From positions 1 to 64,000 of the forward strand of contig JARKOY010000174.1 of the NCBI GenBank assembly GCA_029975555.1: a DNA stretch of 64,000 bases. Direction: 5' to 3'. The number at the start of each line of letters is the position of its first letter. Within the stretch, counting starts at the first letter, position 1. The position numbers and the translations under genes are program-made. The stretch is from Spirochaetia bacterium. GTDB lineage: Bacteria > Spirochaetota > Spirochaetia > Treponematales > Rectinemataceae. The notes under the pieces were generated by a model. The model was not told where the DNA came from and did not search any database. It was given only the letters and a program-made list of their open reading frames with translations. Shown piece after piece: positions 19,225 through 27,868 of this stretch.

Positions 19225-21160
19225 GATGCAGCCGAAAGGATTTCCGAAGCTGTCCGATAAGAAAGGCGGCAGGCCGCCTCTGCAGCGTTTCAAGCCGGGC
19301 ACGGTCAAACGGCTTTTTTCTTATGTGGCCGAACACAAGCTACATCTGATGTTCGTCGTCCTCTGTATCCTTGTAAGTGCGGCCGCAAGTGCGGGATCCT
19401 CCGTGTTCCTCAGGGCAGTGATCGACGACTACATCGTTCCCCTGCTGGGGCAGAAAGAGCCGGTATTCACCGGGTTATTCAGGGCAATTTTTCTGATGGG
19501 GCTGATCTACCTCGTCGGCGTGCTTTCCACGTTGTTGTACAACAGGACAATGGTAGTAATCGGGCAGGGGACGCTCAAGAAAATCCGCGACAGAATGTTT
19601 GCGCACATGCAGAGCCTTCCGATCAAATATTTCGACACGCACACACACGGCGACATCATGAGCCGTTACACCAACGATACCGACACGCTGCGCCAGGCCA
19701 TTACGCAGAGCCTTCCGCAGATGTTCTCCTCGCTCGTCTCTATGGCGGCGGCGTTTTTCGCCATGCTCTATCTCAGCGTCGGCCTTACCGCCCTGGTTGC
19801 CATTTTTGCTGTTGTGCTGCTGAGGATCGTACGATCTTTAGTGGGCAGAAGCGGCGCCTTCTTCATGAAGCAGCAGCAGGCTCTGGGCGGGGTGAACGGT
19901 TACATCGAAGAGATGATCAATGGCCAGAAGGTTGTCAAGGTTTTCTGTCACGAGCGCAAAGTGGAGGAAGAGTTCGACAAGAAAAACGAAGAACTCTGCG
20001 ACGCTGCGACCAAAGCGAACACGTACGGTAACGTCACAATGCCGGTTGTCGGGAATATGGGGTATATGCTCTACGTGCTGCTTGCCATAATCGGAGGCGC
20101 AGCGGGCATCGCGGGTCTTCCCAACCTGAGATTGGGCGGTGTTCAATCTCTGACGATCGGGACGATCGTATCCTTCCTCACCCTGTCCCGCAGTTTTATC
20201 AACCCCATCGGGCAGATATCCATGCAGTTCAACATGGTGGTCATGGCACTCGCCGGCGCATCGCGAATCTTTGATCTGATGGATGAGGAGAGCGAACAGG
20301 ACGATGGATACGTCACGCTCGTCAACGCAAGAATAGAAGATGGCGAAGTCAGGGAATGCAGCGAAAGGACGGAAACATGGGCATGGAAACACCCACACGC
20401 CGACGGGACGCTGACCTATACTCCGCTGCGAGGAGAAATACGCTTCTTCGATGTGGACTTCGCCTACGAGGAAAACAAGCCCGTTCTGCACGACATCACG
20501 CTCTATGCAGAACCGGGTCAGAAGGTCGCCTTTGTAGGGCCGACCGGCGCCGGGAAAACGACGATCGCCAATCTCCTCAATCGGTTCTACGACATCGCCG
20601 ACGGGAAAATTCGGTACGACGGCATCAATATCAACAAGATAAGAAAGGCAGATCTCCGCCGCTCGCTCGGCATAGTCTTACAGGATGTGCACCTTTTTAC
20701 GGGAACGGTCATGGAGAACATCCGCTACGGCAAGCTGGACGCGACGGATGAAGAGTGCATTGCGGCCGCGAAGCGCGCCAACGCCGACGGATTCATCCGT
20801 ATGCTTCCCCAAGGATACAATACCGTAATCCAAGGCGACGGCAACGGCCTGTCGCAGGGGCAGCGGCAACTGATCTCCATCGCCCGCGCGGCGGTGGCCG
20901 ACCCCCCTGTCATGATCCTCGACGAGGCCACCTCATCGATCGACACTCGCACCGAAGCGATCGTCCAAAAGGGTATGGACGCACTGATGAAAGGCAGAAC
21001 GGTCTTTGTGATCGCCCACCGCCTATCCACCGTTCGAAATGCCGATGTCATTATGGTGCTGGAGGATGGGCGTATCATTGAGCGTGGCAGCCACGAGCAG
21101 TTAATGGCCCAAAGAGGGAGGTACTACCAACTCTATACCGGCGCATTTGAACTCGAATAG
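19217..21160 (+). CDS. ABC exporter half-transporter with consensus ATPase site (heterodimer subunit 2)
   Basis: A 647-residue partner of the preceding gene. It has six membrane helices (about 35-345), an insertion of about 40 residues before the ATPase domain (MDEESEQDDGYV and following), Walker A GPTGAGKTT, Walker B MILDEATSSID with the catalytic Glu (about 568), and the switch His (VIAHRLS, about 600). Its signature is LSQGQ rather than LSGGQ; because signature motifs act across the dimer, this variant faces the degenerate Walker site of subunit 1. AAGGGAGG lies 8 bases before the ATG at 19217; the open frame extends upstream to 19145 inside subunit 1. Confidence 0.93.
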   Translation: MSKMQPKGFPKLSDKKGGRPPLQRFKPGTVKRLFSYVAEHKLHLMFVVLCILVSAAASAGSSVFLRAVIDDYIVPLLGQKEPVFTGLFRAIFLMGLIYLVGVLSTLLYNRTMVVIGQGTLKKIRDRMFAHMQSLPIKYFDTHTHGDIMSRYTNDTDTLRQAITQSLPQMFSSLVSMAAAFFAMLYLSVGLTALVAIFAVVLLRIVRSLVGRSGAFFMKQQQALGGVNGYIEEMINGQKVVKVFCHERKVEEEFDKKNEELCDAATKANTYGNVTMPVVGNMGYMLYVLLAIIGGAAGIAGLPNLRLGGVQSLTIGTIVSFLTLSRSFINPIGQISMQFNMVVMALAGASRIFDLMDEESEQDDGYVTLVNARIEDGEVRECSERTETWAWKHPHADGTLTYTPLRGEIRFFDVDFAYEENKPVLHDITLYAEPGQKVAFVGPTGAGKTTIANLLNRFYDIADGKIRYDGININKIRKADLRRSLGIVLQDVHLFTGTVMENIRYGKLDATDEECIAAAKRANADGFIRMLPQGYNTVIQGDGNGLSQGQRQLISIARAAVADPPVMILDEATSSIDTRTEAIVQKGMDALMKGRTVFVIAHRLSTVRNADVIMVLEDGRIIERGSHEQLMAQRGRYYQLYTGAFELE

Positions 21161-21182
21161 CCAAGGGTCATCTTAAAGAAGT

Positions 21183-21542
21183 CTATTTTTGTCCGTCAAA
21201 GGCGATTGCGAAGCGAGGAGCGTTGAACCAGAGCGATTCCAAATCATAAAACCTCCTGGCCTCCTCGCTCATGATGTGGATGACGACGTTGCCCGCATCC
21301 ATCAAGAGCCATTTTTGATCATCGCTTACTTCGGGCTTATTGAGAAGAGAAATGTCTTCGGCCTTCAGAAATTCGTCGATGTGTTTTTGAAGTCCCCGCA
21401 TGTGGGTCGAACTTGTGCTTGTTGCTAGGACGAAGTAATCGGCCCATCCCGCAACTTCATGAATATCCATCACGAGAACATTGAGCGCGTTGTGCTGTGC
21501 CAAAATCTCTGCACTTTGATATGCAAACGCTTTACTGTCCAA
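21183..21542 (-). CDS. rsfS: Ribosomal silencing factor RsfS
   Basis: RsfS binds L14 and blocks 30S/50S joining when nutrients are scarce. The family core is present: LDIHEVAGWADYFVLATSTS-like stretch (MDIHEVAGWADYFV), then STHMRGLQKHIDEFLK and WLLMDAGNVVIHIMSEEARRFYDLESLW in the C-terminal half. I choose the TTG at 21542 (MDSKAF...) because GGGAGG lies 8 bases upstream; an in-frame ATG at 21572 lies inside the preceding gene with no ribosome-binding site. This gives 119 residues and an 11-base overlap with the LytR-type gene. It is the last gene of the obg-nadD-yqeK-lytR-rsfS run. Confidence 0.92.
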   Translation of the reverse strand: MDSKAFAYQSAEILAQHNALNVLVMDIHEVAGWADYFVLATSTSSTHMRGLQKHIDEFLKAEDISLLNKPEVSDDQKWLLMDAGNVVIHIMSEEARRFYDLESLWFNAPRFAIAFDGQK

Positions 21543-22722
21543 CGCAGTACCTCCCGTTGAAATCTTTTCCAAGAATCACCGTAATATTGGCCTTCCGCAG
21601 GCCAGGAAGAGCCGTGGCGTCGCCGAAATTTTTGCAGTTTATGACGTTCGCAACCTGCTGGAACGTCGTCTTGTCCCCATCGTTGTCATACATCACTGTC
21701 TTTGCATAATCGAACGATGGGGCATTTCCCACCGAAACCACCTGATACCCGTAGCTCTCGAAGAGGGTCGCGGCAGTATTCGCGAGCCCTTTTTCTCCCG
21801 AACCATTCAGAAGCTCTATCGTGACGGCAGTCTTCTGCATGGTCCCCACATCTTCGGCGCCAAGCGCCTTGGCCGTCTGACTCACTACATCGCGGGCAAG
21901 CTCCCCGTCATAATACGGGAAGAGCAACTTGCGTCCCTCAAATGTCCTGAAGGATCCGGAAATGAACTGTGTGATGATCATGTCGACGTCGATCTGCGCA
22001 AAATGCCTGAAGAGCTCTTCTCTGGTCTGAAGGCTAAAATTGCTGTGAGGCTCCTTTGCGATCAAGCGAATATTACCGTCCTTGTTGATCGTGTTCGATT
22101 CCTGCGCAAGTTGGGAGAGCAGGCTCAAGAGCATCTTCTGTTTTCGGCTTATCTCCTCTGAATATGTATCTGCGGCGAGCGAATAGCTCAGATATTGGTT
22201 GACTTTGTCGCCGTCGAGCAAAACGGCTCCCCCGGGGAGAGAGACATCCTTCATCCCTTCACTGTTCATCACGGGGTCGGGGATGAATATCTGCAGTCCT
22301 CCTAGGAGGTCCACGGTTCTGGAGAGCCTACTTTCGTCATATGAGAGCCAGCCGTTTATGGGAAATTTGAGATAATCGCTTATCTCTCTGACGAATTTGT
22401 TGGGATGCCGTGAGTCATAGACGCTGTCTATGCCGCTCATCTTGTCCGCACTCTTCAATATTATGCCCATGGAGCTGGGTATATCCATAATCGCAGCCTT
22501 GCGCCTGGACGGATACCATATCAGAAGCTGATTCGAGACTGGTTTTCCCTGTTTTTCGAAAATAAAAAGTATGCCCATCGGCTGGTCTTTTTTGATGATC
22601 GCCTGGACCATACCTCTCTGCACGAGCTGGACGACAAAGAATGCGCCGGTGATCACGACGAGGAGTATAGCCAACAGCGGCAAAGCGCTCCGCTTGAGCA
22701 GGCTCGATTGTAGATCGTTCAT
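21532..22722 (-). CDS. LytR-CpsA-Psr (LCP) family protein with LytR_C domain
   Basis: A 396-residue protein with one N-terminal membrane helix (about 14-34) and the rest outside the cytoplasm. The LCP domain (about 45-260) belongs to a family that transfers glycopolymers to peptidoglycan in Gram-positives; the C-terminal LytR_C domain is visible (VTIELLNGSGEKGLANTAATLF, in part, near 300-320). The catalytic Arg/Asp set of true ligases is not obvious, so ligase activity is uncertain. It overlaps yqeK by 4 bases and rsfS by 11. The same position in other spirochaetes and in Firmicutes makes the placement ordinary. Confidence 0.85.
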   Translation of the reverse strand: MNDLQSSLLKRSALPLLAILLVVITGAFFVVQLVQRGMVQAIIKKDQPMGILFIFEKQGKPVSNQLLIWYPSRRKAAIMDIPSSMGIILKSADKMSGIDSVYDSRHPNKFVREISDYLKFPINGWLSYDESRLSRTVDLLGGLQIFIPDPVMNSEGMKDVSLPGGAVLLDGDKVNQYLSYSLAADTYSEEISRKQKMLLSLLSQLAQESNTINKDGNIRLIAKEPHSNFSLQTREELFRHFAQIDVDMIITQFISGSFRTFEGRKLLFPYYDGELARDVVSQTAKALGAEDVGTMQKTAVTIELLNGSGEKGLANTAATLFESYGYQVVSVGNAPSFDYAKTVMYDNDGDKTTFQQVANVINCKNFGDATALPGLRKANITVILGKDFNGRYCVGQ

Positions 22723-23333
22723 GATTTCAATATCCTACTATAAAGATCGGCGGTGAAGGGCGAAAGAGATTCTCCTGATGAGGAGAACCAGTGCACCACA
22801 CATGCAACGGTATAAACAAAGAGGCTCTCCAAATCAAGCGCGTGCAATTTTTCCTCAGCCTCTTGGGGACGATTCCTAAGAGGCTCAAGTTTATCGGAGA
22901 TATACACAATCTTCGCCATATCGGACATCATTTCGTCCGCAACGCTGTGCAGGGCCACCGCTTCCAAAATATCCGGTTCTTCCACGCTGAACTCATGCCA
23001 GAGCATGCAGGCCGCCGCAGGGCCATGAAGCATTTTTCTCTTGTATTCGGCGTCGGCAAAGAGCGCCTCCAGCGATGGCCGACCGCGCAGGAACGCGATG
23101 CACGCGCCATAGCGCTCGACGAGTCGCTCCTGCGACTCAAAAGGCAACTCCCGGCACATATCGTGCGAAAGGCCTGCGAGGTAGCCAGCTCGTCTGTCCA
23201 CGCCGAATCTGACGGAGAGCATGGCGGCCGTTTCCCCCGTCGATCTGCAGTGGGCGTACCTTTTGCGCGACAGCGTTGCAGCCAGCTTTGTTTCGACGCG
23301 CAGCGTCGTTTCAGAGGTGTCTATATAATCCAT
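22719..23333 (-). CDS. yqeK: HD-domain phosphohydrolase YqeK (Ap4A hydrolase type)
   Basis: YqeK-type HD proteins cleave diadenosine tetraphosphate symmetrically. The HD motif appears as YLAGLSHDMCREL, with an earlier metal-ligand His in KRYAHCRSTGETAAML and a later HGPAAACML. I place the start at the ATG at 23333 (MDYIDTSE...), giving 204 residues and a 23-base overlap with nadD; the open frame reaches upstream to 23396 but only as nadD shadow. nadD-yqeK adjacency is standard. Confidence 0.9.
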   Translation of the reverse strand: MDYIDTSETTLRVETKLAATLSRKRYAHCRSTGETAAMLSVRFGVDRRAGYLAGLSHDMCRELPFESQERLVERYGACIAFLRGRPSLEALFADAEYKRKMLHGPAAACMLWHEFSVEEPDILEAVALHSVADEMMSDMAKIVYISDKLEPLRNRPQEAEEKLHALDLESLFVYTVACVVHWFSSSGESLSPFTADLYSRILKS

Positions 23334-23889
23334 AGGTCTCAATGATTTCGCGCACGGGCGGGGCGACGAGAGAACGCCATGCGCCCTCTTGGGCAATTCT
23401 TTCTCTGACGAGCGAGGAAGAAATATGAACTATGATGTTGTGGACATAGCGGTGTGGATACGGCAGGTCCACTTCCTCGGCATAAAGCCTGTGTGCGACG
23501 ACGACGTCGGCCAAATCCAAAATCTCTTCGGGGTTCTTCCAGACTGTCAGAAAATCCAGAGCCAAATCGTCTCCGATGACGAGCCCCGGCTTGCCGTCGC
23601 AGCGATACTTGCGGGAAATTTCGCCCAAGGTGTCGACCGTATAGGAGATGCCTTGCCGCTCGATCTCACATGGCTCAACGACGATCTGCGGCCATGCTTC
23701 GACACTCGCGCGGAGCATGGCAAGGCGCATTTCGGCCCCGGGGTCGTTCTGAGGGATTTTGTGCGGAGGCAGATTCGCGGGGATCATCAGCACAGTATCG
23801 TATTCACGGGTGGCAAGAATCTCTTCGGCAAGAATCAAGTGCCCGATATGCGGCGGGTTGAAGGAGCCTCCTAGTATCGCGATTCTCAT
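23311..23889 (-). CDS. nadD: Nicotinate-nucleotide adenylyltransferase NadD
   Basis: NadD makes deamido-NAD from NaMN and ATP. The 192-residue protein has the nucleotidyltransferase motif GGSFNPPHIGHLILAEE (residues 7-23, containing HxGH), the substrate loop IPANLPPHK, and the C-terminal ISSSLVRERI motif near 157-166. It overlaps obg by four bases and yqeK by 23, so it is translated within the obg operon. Confidence 0.97.
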   Translation of the reverse strand: MRIAILGGSFNPPHIGHLILAEEILATREYDTVLMIPANLPPHKIPQNDPGAEMRLAMLRASVEAWPQIVVEPCEIERQGISYTVDTLGEISRKYRCDGKPGLVIGDDLALDFLTVWKNPEEILDLADVVVAHRLYAEEVDLPYPHRYVHNIIVHISSSLVRERIAQEGAWRSLVAPPVREIIETYGLYRHL

Positions 23890-24965
23890 CCGCCCAGCCC
23901 TTCGTCGTCCAATACAATCTCATCGAACAGGCGTTCTGGAACACCCTCCTTAGTTTCCTCGGCGGTCTCATGCTCGACTACTTTTTCGAAAAATGCCTGC
24001 TTTAAGGCATCGAGGCCGAAACCAGAAAAAACGGAGATGCCGTACACTTGTTCGTCTGAGAAGGAAGCCTTAAACTGCGCAAATTGCTCCTGGGCCTCCG
24101 GTAAGTCCATCTTCGTCCCCACAAGAATGCGCGGTTTTTTTGCCAGTTCCGAGGAAAAAAGCTCGAGCTCCCTCAACAGTATCGGAAAGGCGGTGCGCCA
24201 GTTCTCGTCGGACAAATCCACAAGAAAGGCCAGACATGCTGTCCTGGCGATATGCTTCAAAAAACGAAGTCCAAGCCCCGCACCCTCGTGCGCACCCTCG
24301 ATGATGCCTGGGATATCCGCGAGGATAATGTCGCGCTCATGCACCGTCAGCACGCCGAGATTGGGTATTTTGGTGGTGAATGGGTAGGGAGCGATTTTAG
24401 GCCTGGCGTTGGTGAAATAATCGAGGAGACTCGACTTGCCCGCATTCGGAAAGCCGACAAGGCCAACATCCGCAATGAGGCTGAGCTCGAGCTTAAGCCG
24501 CCGCTCCTGGCCTGGCTGACCTGGCTGGGCGAAACGCGGGGCTTGATTGACAGAAGTCTTAAAATGGGTGTTGCCCCATCCGCCCCTGCCTCCCTTGAGG
24601 AACACCCATCTCTCTCCGTCCATGCCTCGACGCGCGCTGAAATCCTTCAACAGCTCTCCGGTCTCTGCATCGCGGACAATGGTGCCTGGGGGCACTTCGA
24701 TGACGACATCCTCTCCGTCGCGTCCGTGCATATTTTTCCCCATGCCTGGCTGGCCATTCTGTGCTCTGAAGACTTGACGGTACCGCAAATAGGCGAGTGT
24801 GCGGAGATTTCTTTTTAACACAAACACCACATCTCCTCCGCGCCCTCCGTCGCCTCCCGCGGGCCCCCCAAAGGGTATAAATTTCTCACGCCTAAAGGCA
24901 ACACACCCGTCGCCGCCCTTACCGCTCGCGACGGTAATGAGCACTTCATCGGCGAACTTGATCAC
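23886..24965 (-). CDS. obg: GTPase Obg/CgtA
   Basis: Obg is a ribosome-assembly GTPase of the 50S subunit. The glycine-rich N-terminal Obg fold is clear (ASGKGGDGCVAFRREKF, PAGGDGGRGGDV), followed by the G domain with G1 GFPNAGKSS (about 169-177), G3 DIPGIIEGAHEG and G4 GTKMD. At 359 residues it is short, so only a small C-terminal tail follows the G domain. The start is GTG at 24965 with CAGGGAG upstream. It opens the obg-nadD-yqeK-lytR-rsfS run, after the rpmA terminator; an inverted repeat (CTGATC/GATCAG at 24976-24990) lies just upstream of the start. Confidence 0.97.
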   Translation of the reverse strand: MIKFADEVLITVASGKGGDGCVAFRREKFIPFGGPAGGDGGRGGDVVFVLKRNLRTLAYLRYRQVFRAQNGQPGMGKNMHGRDGEDVVIEVPPGTIVRDAETGELLKDFSARRGMDGERWVFLKGGRGGWGNTHFKTSVNQAPRFAQPGQPGQERRLKLELSLIADVGLVGFPNAGKSSLLDYFTNARPKIAPYPFTTKIPNLGVLTVHERDIILADIPGIIEGAHEGAGLGLRFLKHIARTACLAFLVDLSDENWRTAFPILLRELELFSSELAKKPRILVGTKMDLPEAQEQFAQFKASFSDEQVYGISVFSGFGLDALKQAFFEKVVEHETAEETKEGVPERLFDEIVLDDEGLGG

Positions 24966-24991
24966 AAAGTACTCCCTGATCGATGATCAGC

Positions 24992-25028
24992 ATAATAAAA
25001 AACCGCCCCCTCTGCTACAGGGGCGGTT
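24992..25028 (-). terminator. Rho-independent terminator after rpmA
   Basis: On the minus strand a 9-bp stem AACCGCCCC/GGGGCGGTT (25028-25020 and 25009-25001) with a 10-base loop is followed by TTTTTTATT. It lies 26 bases after the rpmA stop and separates rplU-rpmA from obg. Confidence 0.85.
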
Positions 25029-25053
25029 CCCACGCTCGTCCAAAAGGCCCTGC

Positions 25054-25299
25054 TCATGCCTGAGCAACTGGCTCCACATCGACAAATTTCTTGCCTTTGT
25101 ACTCGCGGAACCGCACTGTCCCATCGACGAGGGCAAAGAGCGTATCATCCTTGCCCATGCCGACGTTCTTGCCCGCATTGATCCGAGAACCGCGCTGACG
25201 CACAATTATCGTTCCTGCATGGATCCACTCGCTCCCATAGGCCTTCACGCCGAGATGCTGAGGATTCGAATCGCGACCATTGACACCCTTGTGTGGCAT
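25054..25299 (-). CDS. rpmA: 50S ribosomal protein L27 with a shortened N-terminus
   Basis: L27 sits near the peptidyl-transferase centre; its flexible N-terminal tail reaches the tRNA ends. The 81-residue protein matches L27 from [16 protein letters not shown] onward, including [25 protein letters not shown]. The tail is unusual: E. coli has AHKKAGGSTRNGRDS, with NGRDS at residues 12-16, whereas here [11 protein letters not shown] puts it at 7-11, so about five residues (the Lys/Gly-rich part) are missing. No in-frame upstream start was found that would restore it. No Prp protease gene lies between rplU and rpmA. Confidence 0.95.
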   Translation of the reverse strand: MPHKGVNGRDSNPQHLGVKAYGSEWIHAGTIIVRQRGSRINAGKNVGMGKDDTLFALVDGTVRFREYKGKKFVDVEPVAQA

Positions 25300-25330
25300 A
25301 ATCGTTCCTCCGGTTAGTTGGGCAAAGCGC

Positions 25331-25642
25331 TCAGGCGCCTACAATTTCATTCACCGTAAGCACGGTGTAGGGCTGACGATGGCCCCGCGTCCTGCGATAC
25401 CCCTTCTTTGGCATATATTTGAAGACGACGACCTTGTCGCCTTTGATTTCTTCTTTGACTGTGGCCTTTACCGCGGCCCCCGCCACATACGGTGTCCCCA
25501 CCTCGGTCTTCTCTCCGCCGAGAAACACCACTTTTTCAAAAACGAGCGATTCACCAGAGGCTGCGCTGCAACGATCGATGACGAGCTCCTTCCCCTGTTC
25601 TGCCCGGTATTGCTTTCCATTGATCTCCACAATTGCGTACAT
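25331..25642 (-). CDS. rplU: 50S ribosomal protein L21
   Basis: L21 binds 23S rRNA. The 103-residue protein begins [20 protein letters not shown] and ends with the conserved [18 protein letters not shown] region. The ATG at 25642 has GTGAGG about 10 bases upstream; the frame extends five codons further but without support. rplU and rpmA are 31 bases apart with no gene between them. Confidence 0.96.
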   Translation of the reverse strand: MYAIVEINGKQYRAEQGKELVIDRCSAASGESLVFEKVVFLGGEKTEVGTPYVAGAAVKATVKEEIKGDKVVVFKYMPKKGYRRTRGHRQPYTVLTVNEIVGA

Positions 25643-25758
25643 ATGCACTATCCTCACGTAATGTTCATGTCAGGCGGAGATTTATACACTCTATCGCCCT
25701 TGTGTGTCAACAGGCGCACCAGCACACACCGAAGGCCACCTTCCTACCTTCTTGCCCG

Positions 25759-27552
25759 TCACATTGCTTCAAGGAAGGGCACGCAGAGCAACTCGCTTGC
25801 CCGCCTCAGCGTCGATTGTACCGCCATCACCAGCGCGACCCGGCTCGCCGACATGTTCGGATTCTCATTGTTGAGGACAGGATTGTCCCTGTACCACGCC
25901 GAGAACTCGCTTGCAACCGCGTGTGCGTAGCCAGCAAGAATCGACGGATCCCTGTTCTTAGCCGACTGCTCCACCGTGAAGGGCAATTCAATGAGCAGCC
26001 GCACAAGCGGCCAATCGGCGTCGGATACAAGGAGCGCGGGGTCCGGACTGCCTTGTGTGGCATTGCCTTCTCCCTGCTCATACTTGCGCAGGATGGAGCT
26101 TGCACGAGCCCCCATGTACTGGATATAAGGCCCTGTATCCCCGGTAAATGAGAGCGACTGTTCTGGGTTATAGAGCATGTCTTTATTCGGCGAAATCTGC
26201 AGAAGGTAGTAGTGCAGGGCCCCCAGCGCGATTTTCTCGGCGACAGACTGAATGTCGCCAACCGCCTCAGCCCTGCCCTTTTCGATGATTTCCTGAGCCG
26301 CCAGCTTCGCCAACTCGTCGATGAGATCGTCGGCATCGACCACCGTCCCCTCGCGGGTCTTCATCCTGCCGGAGGGCAGATTCACAAGCCCGTACGAGAG
26401 GTGGTAGAGGTTCGTCGCCCACGCATAGCCAAGCCGCCGGAGCACCTCGAAGAGAACCTTGAAGTGGTACTGCTGCTCCGAAGCCACGACGTAGATGAGC
26501 TCGTCGAAGGGCCAGGTCTCGTGGCGCATGATCGCCGTGCCTATGTCCTGGGTGATGTAGATGCTCGTGCCATCCTTCCTGAGGAGGACCTTTTTCCCGA
26601 GCCCCATGTCTTCCAGGTCTATCCAGATCGCCCCGTCTTCCCCGCGGTAAAAAATGCCGCGAGCCAGCCCATCGAGCACCTCTTCCCTGCCCAGCTTATA
26701 GGTGTCGTGCTCAAACTGAAACTCGTCGAAGCTGACCTGCTGCCTCTTGTAGGTCGCCATAATTCCCTCAACGGCCCAGTCGTTCATCTTTTTCCAGAGA
26801 GCGATGACTTCAGGATCGCCAGCCTCCCACTTCTGCAGCAGCTCCTGGGCCTTTTGCTCGGCCTGTGGGTCCTCTTGCTTCAATGTGTTGAAGAGCACGT
26901 AGTATTTTCCGACGAAGTGATCGCTCTTCAACCCCTCATCTTCGGGGGACCTGTGCTCTCCGTAGGCGAGATAGGCCAGCATCGACTTACAGATATGAAT
27001 GCCGCGATCGTTGATCAAGTTGACTTTTTTTACTTCGGCGCCGGCAGCTGCCGTGATTCTCGAAAGCGACTCGCCGAGCACGTTGTTCCGCAAATGGCCC
27101 AAATGAAGGGGTTTGTTGGTGTTCGGGCAAGAGAATTCCACCATGACCCTGCGGCCCCCGAGAGATGAGGTCGAGCCCCACGAGGCCTCTTTGGAATGCG
27201 CAAGAAGATATTCTACCGCACGAGCCCTGTCGAGATAGACGTTGAGGTATGGGCCCACGGCGTTGAGGTTCCCGGGCCAATCGCACGCGCTGGCCATCTC
27301 AACTTCGCTGCCTTCGCGCACAATCCTTCGTTCCCGTGCGACCACATCGAGGGCAATCTGGTTCGGGGCCATGCGGAATAGCTTCGCGTACGGAAACATA
27401 GGGAAGCCGACGTCCCCGAGTTCTGGCTTGGGTGGCTTTTCGGCAATGATTCTCTCTGGAGAAAAGGAAAGCTCATCGAGCCCTTTTTCCTTGGCAAGCG
27501 CGTTCAAATGTGCGGCGACAACCGATTTCCATTGATCTATGTAGTGTTCCAT
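25759..27552 (-). CDS. argS: Arginyl-tRNA synthetase
   Basis: ArgS charges tRNA-Arg. The class I signature HIGH appears as HLGH in CPNTNKPLHLGHLRNNVLGE, and the KMSKS position carries the variant MKTREG (GRMKTREGTVVDADDL), which is common in this enzyme. The C-terminal DALR anticodon-binding domain ends in SASRVALVMAVQSTLRRASELL. I start at the ATG at 27552 (597 residues); a TTG at 27600 is an alternative, and neither has a clear ribosome-binding site. It is the third gene of a ligA-yggU-argS run with a 22-base gap to yggU. Confidence 0.96.
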   Translation of the reverse strand: MEHYIDQWKSVVAAHLNALAKEKGLDELSFSPERIIAEKPPKPELGDVGFPMFPYAKLFRMAPNQIALDVVARERRIVREGSEVEMASACDWPGNLNAVGPYLNVYLDRARAVEYLLAHSKEASWGSTSSLGGRRVMVEFSCPNTNKPLHLGHLRNNVLGESLSRITAAAGAEVKKVNLINDRGIHICKSMLAYLAYGEHRSPEDEGLKSDHFVGKYYVLFNTLKQEDPQAEQKAQELLQKWEAGDPEVIALWKKMNDWAVEGIMATYKRQQVSFDEFQFEHDTYKLGREEVLDGLARGIFYRGEDGAIWIDLEDMGLGKKVLLRKDGTSIYITQDIGTAIMRHETWPFDELIYVVASEQQYHFKVLFEVLRRLGYAWATNLYHLSYGLVNLPSGRMKTREGTVVDADDLIDELAKLAAQEIIEKGRAEAVGDIQSVAEKIALGALHYYLLQISPNKDMLYNPEQSLSFTGDTGPYIQYMGARASSILRKYEQGEGNATQGSPDPALLVSDADWPLVRLLIELPFTVEQSAKNRDPSILAGYAHAVASEFSAWYRDNPVLNNENPNMSASRVALVMAVQSTLRRASELLCVPFLEAM

Positions 27553-27574
27553 CAAGCGTAGGATTGTATCGGTT

Positions 27575-27868
27575 TTAGCCTGTGCGTTGCAATAAGACAA
27601 ACTTGTTTCTGGAGGTCTGGCCCCGAAGCAGGCGAAGCGCCGAAGGGGCGGTGCCTAGAAACTCGGCGATCAGTTCCAGCACGGCCTCGTTTGCCTTGCC
27701 CCTTTCGGGGGCCGCAGAAACCTTGACGAGGAGCCGGCCGTTGCGCAACCCCGCCACGACGTTCTGCGGGGCGTGCGGCACGACGGTCACGGCAAGGACG
27801 GTGCCCTCTTTTTCCTGCCGAAGTGCTGGCTCGAGGTACCAGAGCTTGGCCTCAAGGTCATCCTGCAC
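27575..27868 (-). CDS. DUF167 (YggU/UPF0235) family protein
   Basis: A small protein of 97 residues, the normal size for the family, of unknown biochemical function. The core VTVVPHAPQNVVAGLRNGRLLVKVSAAPERGKANEAVLELIAEFLG is characteristic (VSAAPERGKANEA is the signature). I place the start at the GTG at 27868, which has AGAAAGGA 7 bases upstream and gives an 11-base overlap with the end of ligA; the longer frame upstream is ligA shadow. Confidence 0.88.
   Translation of the reverse strand: MQDDLEAKLWYLEPALRQEKEGTVLAVTVVPHAPQNVVAGLRNGRLLVKVSAAPERGKANEAVLELIAEFLGTAPSALRLLRGQTSRNKFVLLQRTG

Noticed and set aside
25300-25330. A prp protease gene between rplU and rpmA, as in Firmicutes
   Set aside because: The gap is only 31 bases and cannot hold a gene.
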